A DNA stretch of 12,173 bases. It comes from Candidatus Fermentibacterota bacterium (lineage in GTDB: Bacteria > JAFGKV01). The position numbers and the translations under genes were made by a program. This document shows positions 1-5,996 of this stretch, piece by piece (the stretch's first letter is position 1; each line of letters opens with the position of its first letter). The DNA lies in assembly GCA_030620115.1 (NCBI GenBank), contig JAUXFG010000120.1:1-12173 (forward strand), read 5' to 3'. The notes beneath the pieces are model-generated. The model saw only the letters and a program-made list of their open reading frames with translations, made no database searches and was not told where the DNA came from.

Positions 1-400
1 ACCCGGCGAGGACTCCCTCCAACTCTAAGGAGGCGGCTTGACCTCGCTTATAGGAGCTGTCGAACTCCGTCCCGTCGATGAGCGTACCGCGATAGTGGAC
101 CGTGACCCGATCCGTGGCCGCCGGTTTCGGGCCGTATGCTTCTTTGAGCACCAGGTATTGCAGACCGCTTGCGGTGGTTACGACGCCTTCTTTCGCTGCA
201 TTCTCCGCCAGGAAGGCCTCTCCTTCCTTCAGGTTCTTCTGTGCAAGATTCTGTGGCTTTGGGCGCTGAGCCATCGCTTTCTTTGCCTTTCTTTCATCTG
301 TCGCATTGCTCCCCTTGGAGGAGTCCTTCTCCTGGGAGTTGCAGGCGAAAAACGCCATGAGCATGGCCGTTGTAACGAATAGGAACCATTTCGAATTCAC
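1..400 (-). CDS. FKBP-type peptidyl-prolyl cis-trans isomerase, probable lipoprotein (3' end cut by window edge)
   Basis: Reading the minus strand from a GTG at 400-398 gives 133 codons without a stop to the window edge. Residues 1-20 form a lipoprotein-like signal: a short basic start, a hydrophobic stretch and F-F-A-C with Cys20. A lysine-rich linker follows, with the Mip/FkpA-like stretch FLAENAAKEGVVTTASGLQY and then VTVHYRGTLIDGTEFDSSY, the first part of the FKBP fold. The Asp and Phe of the DGTEFDSS segment are typical active-site positions of the family. Such enzymes speed proline isomerisation during folding of exported proteins, here probably at the periplasmic face of a membrane. 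The GTG start is chosen because AAGGAAAGGAG stands 7 nt upstream on the minus strand and because it places the signal peptide at the N-terminus. Only the C-terminal part of the FKBP domain is missing. The family call is firm; the lipoprotein call is an inference, since Phe at -3 of the lipobox is not ideal. Confidence 0.9.
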   Translation of the reverse strand, partial: MNSKWFLFVTTAMLMAFFACNSQEKDSSKGSNATDERKAKKAMAQRPKPQNLAQKNLKEGEAFLAENAAKEGVVTTASGLQYLVLKEAYGPKPAATDRVTVHYRGTLIDGTEFDSSYKRGQAASLELEGVLAG

Positions 401-465
401 GCAGTATCTCCTTTCCTTGGGCGCTATTCTCCGAGTCACGCCCGCATTTCCTCAGTCGCCCCTAT

Positions 466-550
466 AGCCCGCATTTCTCACCAGCTATCTACTACAGCGT
501 TACATTTGGCCCTGCCTGCTGCAGCCGAAGGTTGGTGAGAAGTCCGGGTT
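466..550 (-). repeat. MITE-like inverted-repeat element, short (internally deleted) copy
   Basis: This 85-bp element has 25-nt imperfect inverted ends, 466-490 (begins AGCCCGCATTTCTCACC) and 526-550 (ends GGTGAGAAGTCCGGGTT). Its first 57 nt (466-522) align without gaps to the reverse complement of 5328-5384 of the longer element, 43 of 57 identical by hand count, including a perfect 15-nt block GGCCCTGCCTGCTGC (508-522). It then jumps directly to the other end sequence. It therefore looks like an internally deleted relative of the 181-bp copy, in the opposite orientation. A further partial copy of its left end (GCCCGCATTTC, 440-450) lies just outside. It sits between two minus-strand genes, and its right end overlaps the TAA stop (551-549) of the GGDEF gene. 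As RNA it would fold into a long hairpin and could affect 3' ends. No transposase is present. Confidence 0.7.
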
Positions 551-3500
551 ACGGTTCGGTCAAGGATATGTTCGCAGATTCACCCAATACCCTCTCCTTC
601 CATCTCCTCGCATGAAGGTATTCGAATATGCTCCTTGCTTTGGCGAACGACTCCTTGGCATCATCTATTTCGGTTTTCTCCTTAAACATCAAGCCTTGAT
701 AATAATGGCTTTTCCCAAGTTCGATTTGCCACTTCAACCCCTGAAGGATAGAGATTGACTGCTCAAAAGAAGATCTCGCCCGATCCCACTCCTTCTCTTG
801 TGTGTAGACGCGCCCTGATAGACAGAGGGCTCTTGCCGTGATCTCCCTTGAGTTGAGTTCTTCGGCAAAGCGAAGAACCAGATCATGTATTGCGCGTGCC
901 TCCTTGTAGTTGCCCTCGATCAAATACAGTGATGCAAGGCCCAGAGAGACTTCAAGCAGAAGCGGTTTCGATTCGACTTCGCGGGCCATCGAATGAGCCT
1001 CATCAAGATATCCCTTTGCACTCGCAAGATCATTCGTTTCAACACATAGAAACCCGATGCTGAGAAGGCCCTCTATCTCTGTTTGACGGTCACCGATGTC
1101 CTTTGATATGTTCAAGCACCTCTTGAAACACTCCATGGCCAGCGAGTATTTGCCTGTGATTCCATGGATGATCCCGATGTTATTGAGGTTCAACGCCTCA
1201 ACCTTGGGAGTTCCGATCTCTCTCGTAATCTTCAATGATTTCTCATGGCACTCCAAGGCCCTGGAGTATTCTCCAAGGTGGGCATAGAGGATGCCGATGT
1301 TATTGAGAGCGCTTGTCTGAACTCCTCGTTCACCGATCTCTGCTGATATCTCCAATGAGTTCTTCAAATGCTCGAGGGCCTCAGGATATTCGCCAAGACT
1401 CTGGCAAATGAGTGCTATATTGCTATGACCCCTTCCTTCGCCCTGACGATCGCCGATTTCTCTCATTATCTCTAATGCATCGCTGTAATACTCAAAGGCC
1501 TTAGAGTATTCGCCAAGGCTCCAATAGACAATCGCGATATTTCCTATGCACTTCGCTTCAAGTTCCCTGTCACCAGTCTCATGAGAGATTCTTAATGAGC
1601 TTCGATAGAACTTCAATGCGACCTGGTATTCACCAAGGAACCAATGCGCATTGCCGATATTATTGAGGCAGTCTGCCTGACTGTTACTATCTCCCAATGC
1701 CCGATACATCTCAAGCGCTACCTCTGCCTCTCCTATGGCGTCATGATAACGATCTGTATGGAGGTAATTCTTGCAGAGCTCAAGAAGACAATCAGCCTTG
1801 GATTTCCTATCACCTGACGCTTTCGCTTTGACAATCCCCTTTTCCAAGTCGTCTGCCGCCTTCTCGAATTCGCCAACGAGACTCAGTACCTCTGACCGCT
1901 TCTTGAGACACACAATTCCTCTTGCCCCATTGGCCTCAGATGCCTCATCCTCAAGGCATTCAATCGCCCGCGTGTAGAATCTTATGGCGTCCTGGTTTGC
2001 ATAGACAGCTTTGGCTCTGTCACCGGCAACTATGCTATATTCAATCGCCCGTTGGCGATCTTCACCAAGAAAGAAATGGAGGGAGAGCTCCTCAACCACA
2101 TTTTCTACGTGACCTTCATGAAGCGATAGCAATTCATTGCCTAGCATCCGATGATAATGCCTTGACTTGGCTTTCCCCATCTTCGAATAGACTATCTCTC
2201 TTATGATATCCTCATTGAAGTAATAAGAGCCCTCACTGTTTTCTTTCAATAACCTGCTTTCCATTATTTCATCCATCAGATCGAGGAGATGCCCCTCATT
2301 CATTCTCGTGATGTTCTTCAGCAAGGTGAAATCAAACGCCCTGCCAATGACTGCCGCATGCTCCATTACATTCCGAGCATCGCTGTTCATCATATCCAGT
2401 TTCTGCGCAACGACACTCTCGATAGAATGTGGAATAGTCACCGCCGTATTGTCATCGAAGGCCCATCTATCATCAACCCAGGTGAGGGCGGCGTCCCTCT
2501 CTATAGATTTCATTATTTCCTCAATGAAGAGAGGATTCCCGCCGGTCTCCCTGACAACATAATCAATCAGTTCTCGAGGAGGGCTATCATCTATAATTAA
2601 TGCAATCATCTTTGCTACATCACTGCTTTCAAGAGGCTCAATTGTTATCATCTCGTATAGGCCTTCACGCGCCATTAGATGCAACGTCCTCTCGAAAAGG
2701 CTATCTTTGGATTCCTCCACACGATAGGCAAAGAAGAAGAAGATGGGGAAATCTCTCAGCGTCCTGAGCAAATAGTGCAAGAGCTCCAAGGAGCCATCAT
2801 CCGCCCATTGAATATTGTCAAAGAATACAAGCATGGGGCTCGACCGAACACACTGGGTGAGGAGTTCCTTTACTCCCTCGAATAGCCGGTACTTATCAAC
2901 CATGAAAGCATGCTTCTCACGGTCATTCGTCTCAGTGGATAACTCAGGTGCTATCTTTGAGAGTTCGATTTGATATGACTTCCCAATCTGCTTGACACTT
3001 CGTTTCCCCTCTTCATTGATCACGCTCCTGATAATCTCCCTAAAAGGATAATAGGGAATTGAACGAGTCGTCGCTGACAGATTGCTACTGAAGAAACGAA
3101 ATGAAGGGGAACCAGGTTGCCTTGCGGACTCATGAACCAATCTCGTCTTGCCCACACCAATTTCGCCACTGATGCATGCAGCACCGCCCCTACCTTGGGA
3201 TATCCGCCGGGTGGATTCCCTTATTATTCCAAGCTCGGCATCCCGCCCTACGATCTCCTCAGTCGGGATGGCCAGTTCCCTACCCCCTCTGGCAAAAAGG
3301 CCAATTCGATCTCTGCCATGCCTCTTCGCACTGTAGAGGTTTCGATCAGCGATCTGAAAGAGCGCCGGCCAGTCCCTCCCATCCTTGGGATATGAAGCAA
3401 TGCCAACGCTCATGGTGAGTGTCACACGAGCGAACTCTTCGATCCGGCATCGTTCCACTGAACGCTGAGAAATCCTTGCGGCGCGCTCGTATTCAGTATT

Positions 3501-3785
3501 TGGGAAGATACAGACGAATTCATCGCCACCATAGCGAGATACTGTGTCGTCTTGTCTTAATGTCCTCTTGAGGAAATCGGCAAACTCCTTAAGAACATCA
3601 TCACCCCTAATATGGCCATAGGTGTCGTTTACGTTCTTGAAATAATCCAGATCGATCAGCACTATAGACAGAGGTCTATTACTTTCGAGAGCATCCTCAA
3701 TCTCTTCCGGGACTCTTTGATTGAGATAACGCCGATTATGGAGACCGGTCAAATCATCAATATATTCTCTTCCAATCTCGGCCAT
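549..3785 (-). CDS. GGDEF diguanylate cyclase fused to STAND/AAA-type ATPase and TPR array
   Basis: 1078 residues, no signal peptide or membrane segment, so probably cytoplasmic. Residues 8-165 are a GGDEF domain with an intact signature RYGGDEF (84-90) and a product-inhibition I-site RxxD (77-80) exactly five residues before it, so it should make cyclic di-GMP from GTP and be feedback-inhibited. Residues 176-430 form an ATPase of the kind found in STAND regulators and in ATPase-coupled adenylate cyclases: Walker A GEIGVGKT (207-214) and Walker B LVFFDN (319-324, Asp323) followed by QWAD. Residues 450-570 look like the helical/winged part after the NTPase. From about 575 to 1055 are TPR repeats with an exact 40-residue period in the centre (IGDR-type motifs at 657, 697, 737, 777, 817, 857, 897). 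The ATG has a GGAGAAGG ribosome site just upstream and begins directly before the GGDEF fold. A likely role is a switch in which TPR-ligand binding and ATP hydrolysis control the cyclase; ligand and partner are unknown. Confidence 0.9.
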   Translation of the reverse strand: MAEIGREYIDDLTGLHNRRYLNQRVPEEIEDALESNRPLSIVLIDLDYFKNVNDTYGHIRGDDVLKEFADFLKRTLRQDDTVSRYGGDEFVCIFPNTEYERAARISQRSVERCRIEEFARVTLTMSVGIASYPKDGRDWPALFQIADRNLYSAKRHGRDRIGLFARGGRELAIPTEEIVGRDAELGIIRESTRRISQGRGGAACISGEIGVGKTRLVHESARQPGSPSFRFFSSNLSATTRSIPYYPFREIIRSVINEEGKRSVKQIGKSYQIELSKIAPELSTETNDREKHAFMVDKYRLFEGVKELLTQCVRSSPMLVFFDNIQWADDGSLELLHYLLRTLRDFPIFFFFAYRVEESKDSLFERTLHLMAREGLYEMITIEPLESSDVAKMIALIIDDSPPRELIDYVVRETGGNPLFIEEIMKSIERDAALTWVDDRWAFDDNTAVTIPHSIESVVAQKLDMMNSDARNVMEHAAVIGRAFDFTLLKNITRMNEGHLLDLMDEIMESRLLKENSEGSYYFNEDIIREIVYSKMGKAKSRHYHRMLGNELLSLHEGHVENVVEELSLHFFLGEDRQRAIEYSIVAGDRAKAVYANQDAIRFYTRAIECLEDEASEANGARGIVCLKKRSEVLSLVGEFEKAADDLEKGIVKAKASGDRKSKADCLLELCKNYLHTDRYHDAIGEAEVALEMYRALGDSNSQADCLNNIGNAHWFLGEYQVALKFYRSSLRISHETGDRELEAKCIGNIAIVYWSLGEYSKAFEYYSDALEIMREIGDRQGEGRGHSNIALICQSLGEYPEALEHLKNSLEISAEIGERGVQTSALNNIGILYAHLGEYSRALECHEKSLKITREIGTPKVEALNLNNIGIIHGITGKYSLAMECFKRCLNISKDIGDRQTEIEGLLSIGFLCVETNDLASAKGYLDEAHSMAREVESKPLLLEVSLGLASLYLIEGNYKEARAIHDLVLRFAEELNSREITARALCLSGRVYTQEKEWDRARSSFEQSISILQGLKWQIELGKSHYYQGLMFKEKTEIDDAKESFAKARSIFEYLHARRWKERVLGESANISLTEP
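966..1865 (-). repeat. Degenerate 120-bp tandem repeats encoding TPR motifs
   Basis: Within the GGDEF-ATPase-TPR gene the sequence repeats with a 120-bp period. On the plus strand, variants of CACCGATCTCT followed about 60 nt later by GAGTATTCGCCAAG recur near 1090, 1210, 1330, 1450, 1570 and 1690. At protein level each unit reads like LGEYSxALE...SLxIxxEIGDR...LNNIGxxY, the helix pair of a TPR of the 40-residue kinesin-light-chain/LGN-like type. The conserved DNA register suggests growth by tandem duplication. Repeats towards both ends are more diverged and less regular in length. Confidence 0.8.
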
Positions 3786-4125
3786 TCGCCTTCTCCGGAG
3801 CTCGCCTGAGCCTCATGGGGTGGATAGCGGAGTTTGTCGATGCGACTGATCAGCATTTGCCTAGTATTGCGAACCCTATACAGAATGCTTCCTTATTTCA
3901 TCTTAGGATGTGGTGATCGGGCTGTCAAGGACCACTCCACAAGCAATCTCCTCCAACCCCTTGGCGCACATGATCCGATGGAGCCCAGAGGCGGGTCGAC
4001 TTGATAAGCGTCTTCCGCAGTCAGCAGGAAAGATCGAAGATCTTCTGGACTTGACCAAATCAGCTGTGTGACTCATTCTGTTAGCCCAGATAATGCTCAG
4101 GATACTCTCCTCGAAGAAGGACAAG
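3786..4125. other. Divergent intergenic region
   Basis: About 340 bp between the divergently oriented GGDEF gene (minus) and the small exported-protein gene (plus). It should hold promoters for both. On the minus strand AT-rich stretches (around 3870-3900, TATAGG and TACTAG hexamers) could be -10 elements, but I found no convincing -35/-10 pair. Short frames on both strands (for example 3910-4071 plus, 53 codons from GTG) have no recognisable motif or ribosome site, so no gene is called. A decayed gene fragment cannot be excluded. Confidence 0.4.
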
Positions 4126-4794
4126 ATGCCAACAGATGGCAGCTACAAGCAATTCCAATGGCCACCATTCCTCCTGGAAGTCGCACGGGCGGCCATACGA
4201 ATTGGTCTCCAGGTTTTTCTGCTGGCAACAGTCTCTTGTGCTGATGGATCAGACATAGACAATAGATACCCTAGCGTAGAATTCAATGTGAATCAAGATC
4301 TCCTTTCCTCGCCCACGTCCATAGATAAATCCTTTTCTATAGAGCTGCCGGCTAGCTGGTCTGAACTCGACGAGAAGTCGCTTCTCAGAGTGAGACAGAC
4401 AATAAGCGGTGACAGTGCATCATTCCTGAAGATAGAAGTCATCAAGGTATTCAGATCAGACGGAAATGCTAGCTGTATTATATCAAAAATCCTGAATGGG
4501 TCATTCTCATTCGACATGTTAGATACAGGTTTTGAGGAGCTTCTACGAGAAAGCTTCAAAACACAAGATGTAACTCGAGCAGCTTTCAATTTAAACGGCT
4601 GTAATACTGTCCAGTACCGTATCCTAAGTGACAATCATATTTCCTTCAAGCTCTTCTATCGATCGAGCAAGATTTACTATCAGATTGATTATTTTATTCC
4701 TACTGACATCTACAACACCGAAATCCACAGCGTGGAATCCTCTATTGGAAGTATAATAGCAACCACAAATAGAAAGGAGGCAATAGAACAGTAG
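4126..4794 (+). CDS. Hypothetical exported protein, possible PsbP/DcrB-like domain
   Basis: 222 residues from ATG 4126. I prefer this start because AGAAGGA stands a few nt upstream; an in-frame ATG at 4093 (11 codons earlier) has no visible ribosome site. The N-terminus has about 20 residues, then a hydrophobic stretch (about 23-36) ending in ATVSC (Cys38), so the protein is exported and may be lipid-anchored, although the lipobox is weak (Thr at -3). The mature part contains SFSIELPASW (69-78) and, near the end, FNLNGCNTVQYRI, FKLFYRSSKIYYQIDYF and VESSIGSI. That pattern (FSIELPxxW, an N-G-x-x-x-x-Q-Y strand, a YYQIxYF strand, a terminal V-x-S-S helix) resembles PsbP/DcrB-type small exported proteins. 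This is inference from pattern only. The gene is visibly richer in A/T than the genes to its right, which may reflect different origin or low expression. It lies 46 bp before the Bor-like gene and may be co-transcribed with it. Confidence 0.75.
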   Translation: MPTDGSYKQFQWPPFLLEVARAAIRIGLQVFLLATVSCADGSDIDNRYPSVEFNVNQDLLSSPTSIDKSFSIELPASWSELDEKSLLRVRQTISGDSASFLKIEVIKVFRSDGNASCIISKILNGSFSFDMLDTGFEELLRESFKTQDVTRAAFNLNGCNTVQYRILSDNHISFKLFYRSSKIYYQIDYFIPTDIYNTEIHSVESSIGSIIATTNRKEAIEQ

Positions 4795-4840
4795 AGTCCA
4801 TACGAGTATTCCGTATCAATCAAAGGAAAGGAGTTCGTCG

Positions 4841-5134
4841 ATGAAAAAGATGGCGTTCTTACTTGTAGTAGTATGTCTTGCTTCTCTTGCAGTCAGCTGC
4901 ACTACGCACATACATAAGATAGGCGCTGGTCCGCAAAGCAACGACATGTCTATTCAACGTCAATGGTATATCCTATGGGGATTGGTTCCCATAAATGCAG
5001 TGGATACGAACGTCATGGCGAGCGGTGCCGCCGATTATGAAATCAGGACTGAAATGAGTCCTCTTGATGTGCTCATTGGCATCCCTGCATCTTGGATCAC
5101 TGTCTCCTCGCGCACAGTAACAGTGACGAAATAG
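4841..5134 (+). CDS. Bor-like small lipoprotein
   Basis: 97 residues. MKKMAFLLVVVCLASLAVSC is a clear lipoprotein-type signal with Cys20 as the expected lipid-modified residue. The mature part reads THIHKIGAGP, RQWYILWGLVPINAVD, then ADYEIRTEMSPLDVLIGIPASWITV and a SRTVTVTK tail. The order aromatic-rich strand, glycine-rich turn, V-D-[x], K/RTE-T/M, L-I-G-I, then closing beta-strands follows the Bor family (phage lambda Bor and many chromosomal relatives), known as small outer-membrane lipoproteins linked to serum resistance in enterobacteria. In other phyla the role is unknown. The start is supported by AAGGAG 7 nt upstream. It follows another exported-protein gene by 46 bp, which suggests a small co-transcribed unit. 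Two short hairpins directly follow the stop. Confidence 0.75.
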   Translation: MKKMAFLLVVVCLASLAVSCTTHIHKIGAGPQSNDMSIQRQWYILWGLVPINAVDTNVMASGAADYEIRTEMSPLDVLIGIPASWITVSSRTVTVTK

Positions 5135-5175
5135 ACCGGGATAATCCATCCCAGTCTGTCCAATCTTTGGATTGG
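5134..5175 (+). terminator. Two short hairpins after the Bor-like gene, possible terminator
   Basis: GACCGGGAT (5134-5142) can pair with ATCCCAGTC (5148-5156) with one mismatch and a 5-nt loop. CCAATC (5160-5165) pairs with GATTGG (5170-5175) over a 4-nt loop. The first starts at the last base of the TAG stop. There is no T-tract, so termination by these hairpins alone is doubtful; the larger structures downstream may contribute. Confidence 0.35.
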
Positions 5176-5203
5176 GGTCCCATAGACGCAAGGAAGACAG
5201 GCT

Positions 5204-5384
5204 AGCCCGGACTTCTCACCGGCTTTCGTGGCGAAACCGCCGAGATAGTCCTGAATGCGAGGCTTGCGACTGAGGACCCCGCAGGCGTATCCTCTGCGAT
5301 ACGTCGAGGAGTCGGAAGGAGCGTAACGCAGCAGGCAGGGCCATATCGGCTGTTGCAGCCGAAAGCTGGTGAGAGGTTCGGGCT
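5204..5384 (-). mobile_element. MITE-like element, full-length copy (181 bp) with 25-bp inverted ends
   Basis: The ends 5204-5228 (AGCCCGGACTTCTCACC...) and 5360-5384 (...GGTGAGAGGTTCGGGCT) are inverted repeats with 22 of 25 positions matching by hand. Inside are smaller hairpins, CGTATC/GATACG (5286-5303) and CGGCTG-TTG-CAGCCG (5347-5361). The element is related to the 85-bp copy at 466-550, which lacks most of the middle. No coding capacity is convincing: minus-strand frames through it are shadows of the structured repeat. I saw no clear target-site duplication at the borders. Two copies of one family 4.7 kb apart, with an internal deletion, are typical of non-autonomous transposon derivatives. 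A structured non-coding RNA or REP-like role is the alternative. Strand is given to match the shorter copy. Confidence 0.65.
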
Positions 5385-5403
5385 GGATTTCTGCGCATAA
5401 GGA

Positions 5404-5441
5404 CGACGGGCCGTGGCAGCTCAGGAAGCCACGGCCCGTCG
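5404..5441. terminator. Strong 14-bp hairpin, terminator-like
   Basis: CGACGGGCCGTGGC (5404-5417) and GCCACGGCCCGTCG (5428-5441) are perfect inverted repeats around a 10-nt loop. On the plus strand it is followed only by ATTTAGG, a weak T-rich stretch, and the minus side has no T-tract. It lies 270 bp beyond the Bor-like gene and could end its transcript or protect the RNA 3' end. It could also be a further palindromic repeat family member. Confidence 0.45.
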
Positions 5442-5595
5442 ATTTAGGAACCGGCTCACGAGGGTCCATCACGGCTGATCGAACTCGCTCATCGTCATGG
5501 TTATCCTCAGGATCACAAATGGGCGGCTGATTCCTCAGCGGAACTCCAAACGCCGAATATGGTTAGATGATCTGTAACCATCCGCCAGCTCAGAG

Positions 5596-5645
5596 GTTCA
5601 GGGTTCACCGGTTATTCAAAACGTTGATTCGTGAGTTCAGGGTTC
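5596..5645 (+). repeat. Short direct repeat GTTCAGGGTTC
   Basis: The 11-mer GTTCAGGGTTC occurs at 5596-5606 and again at 5635-5645, 39 bp apart, in a gene-free region. It is too short to interpret. It may be an operator-like pair or a remnant of a repeat. The surrounding 5442-5669 shows nothing else I can name. Confidence 0.35.
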
Positions 5646-5669
5646 GGACAGGAATAAGCTACATTGAGT

Positions 5670-5897
5670 CCCGCGTACTGCGCAGGATTGAGTGTGGATG
5701 CTTTGGAGTGCGCCCGCTTTGGAGTGCGCAAGCCATGCTTGCGCCTTGTTCTACGGGAGCCATGCTCCCGCGATTGGCTTGTGATCCGTGATGAGTCCCC
5801 ATTGCAGACTGTTCGATGAGGAACGACCTACGCAAGCATGGCTTGCTAAGGAAAAGCGGTAGCCCCGCGCAGTACGCGGGGCTACCGCACTCCAAAG
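5670..5897. repeat. Composite palindromic repeat with nested hairpins
   Basis: CTTTGGAGTGCG is present twice in direct order (5701-5712 and 5717-5728) and once inverted as CGCACTCCAAAG (5886-5897), forming outer arms. A second inverted pair is CCCGCGTACTGCGC (5670-5683) with GCGCAGTACGCGGG (5867-5880). Nested hairpins are GCGCAAG/CTTGCGC (5726-5744), CGGGAGC-CAT-GCTCCCG (5754-5770), GCAAGC-ATG-GCTTGC (5832-5846) and the 14-bp GCGGTAGCCCCGCG with CGCGGGGCTACCGC (5856-5888, 5-nt loop). Hairpins with CATG-type centres are reminiscent of dispersed palindromic repeats that I recall from verrucomicrobial-type genomes; this link is from memory. The element ends 100 bp before the C25 peptidase start codon, so it lies in or next to that gene's promoter region. 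Confidence 0.7.
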
Positions 5898-5996
5898 GGA
5901 GAAACAGAAAACTGACGAGAGATCCGCGCTTCATATATGGCGAAGATGGAACGTCAAGGATGTGAAGTTATTTCTGCGCGAACCCAAGGAGGCACC

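Noticed and set aside
38-382. Plus-strand 114-codon frame at the left edge
   Set aside because: It is the antisense shadow of the FKBP-type isomerase, whose minus-strand reading has clear family motifs.
440-550. CRISPR-like array, because similar segments recur near the left end
   Set aside because: The segments are one extra partial end plus inverted ends of a single element, without regular repeat-spacer order or cas genes.
3903-4124. Minus-strand 73-codon frame and plus-strand 53-codon frame (3910-4071) in the divergent region
   Set aside because: No ribosome site, signal or recognisable motif on either strand; the composition gives no support for coding.
5035-5472. Minus-strand 145-codon frame over the 181-bp element, and the 60-codon frame at 5216-5398
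   Set aside because: They run through inverted repeats and partly over the Bor-like gene, have no ribosome site or known motif, and arise from the structured repeat sequence.
5567-5791. Plus-strand 74-codon frame in the gene-free region
   Set aside because: It covers palindromic repeats, with no ribosome site and no motif.
5788-5836. GTGATGAGTCC followed later by GAGGAACGACC, reminiscent of a hammerhead ribozyme core
   Set aside because: The required GAAA segment and the matching stem II arm are missing, so the core cannot form.
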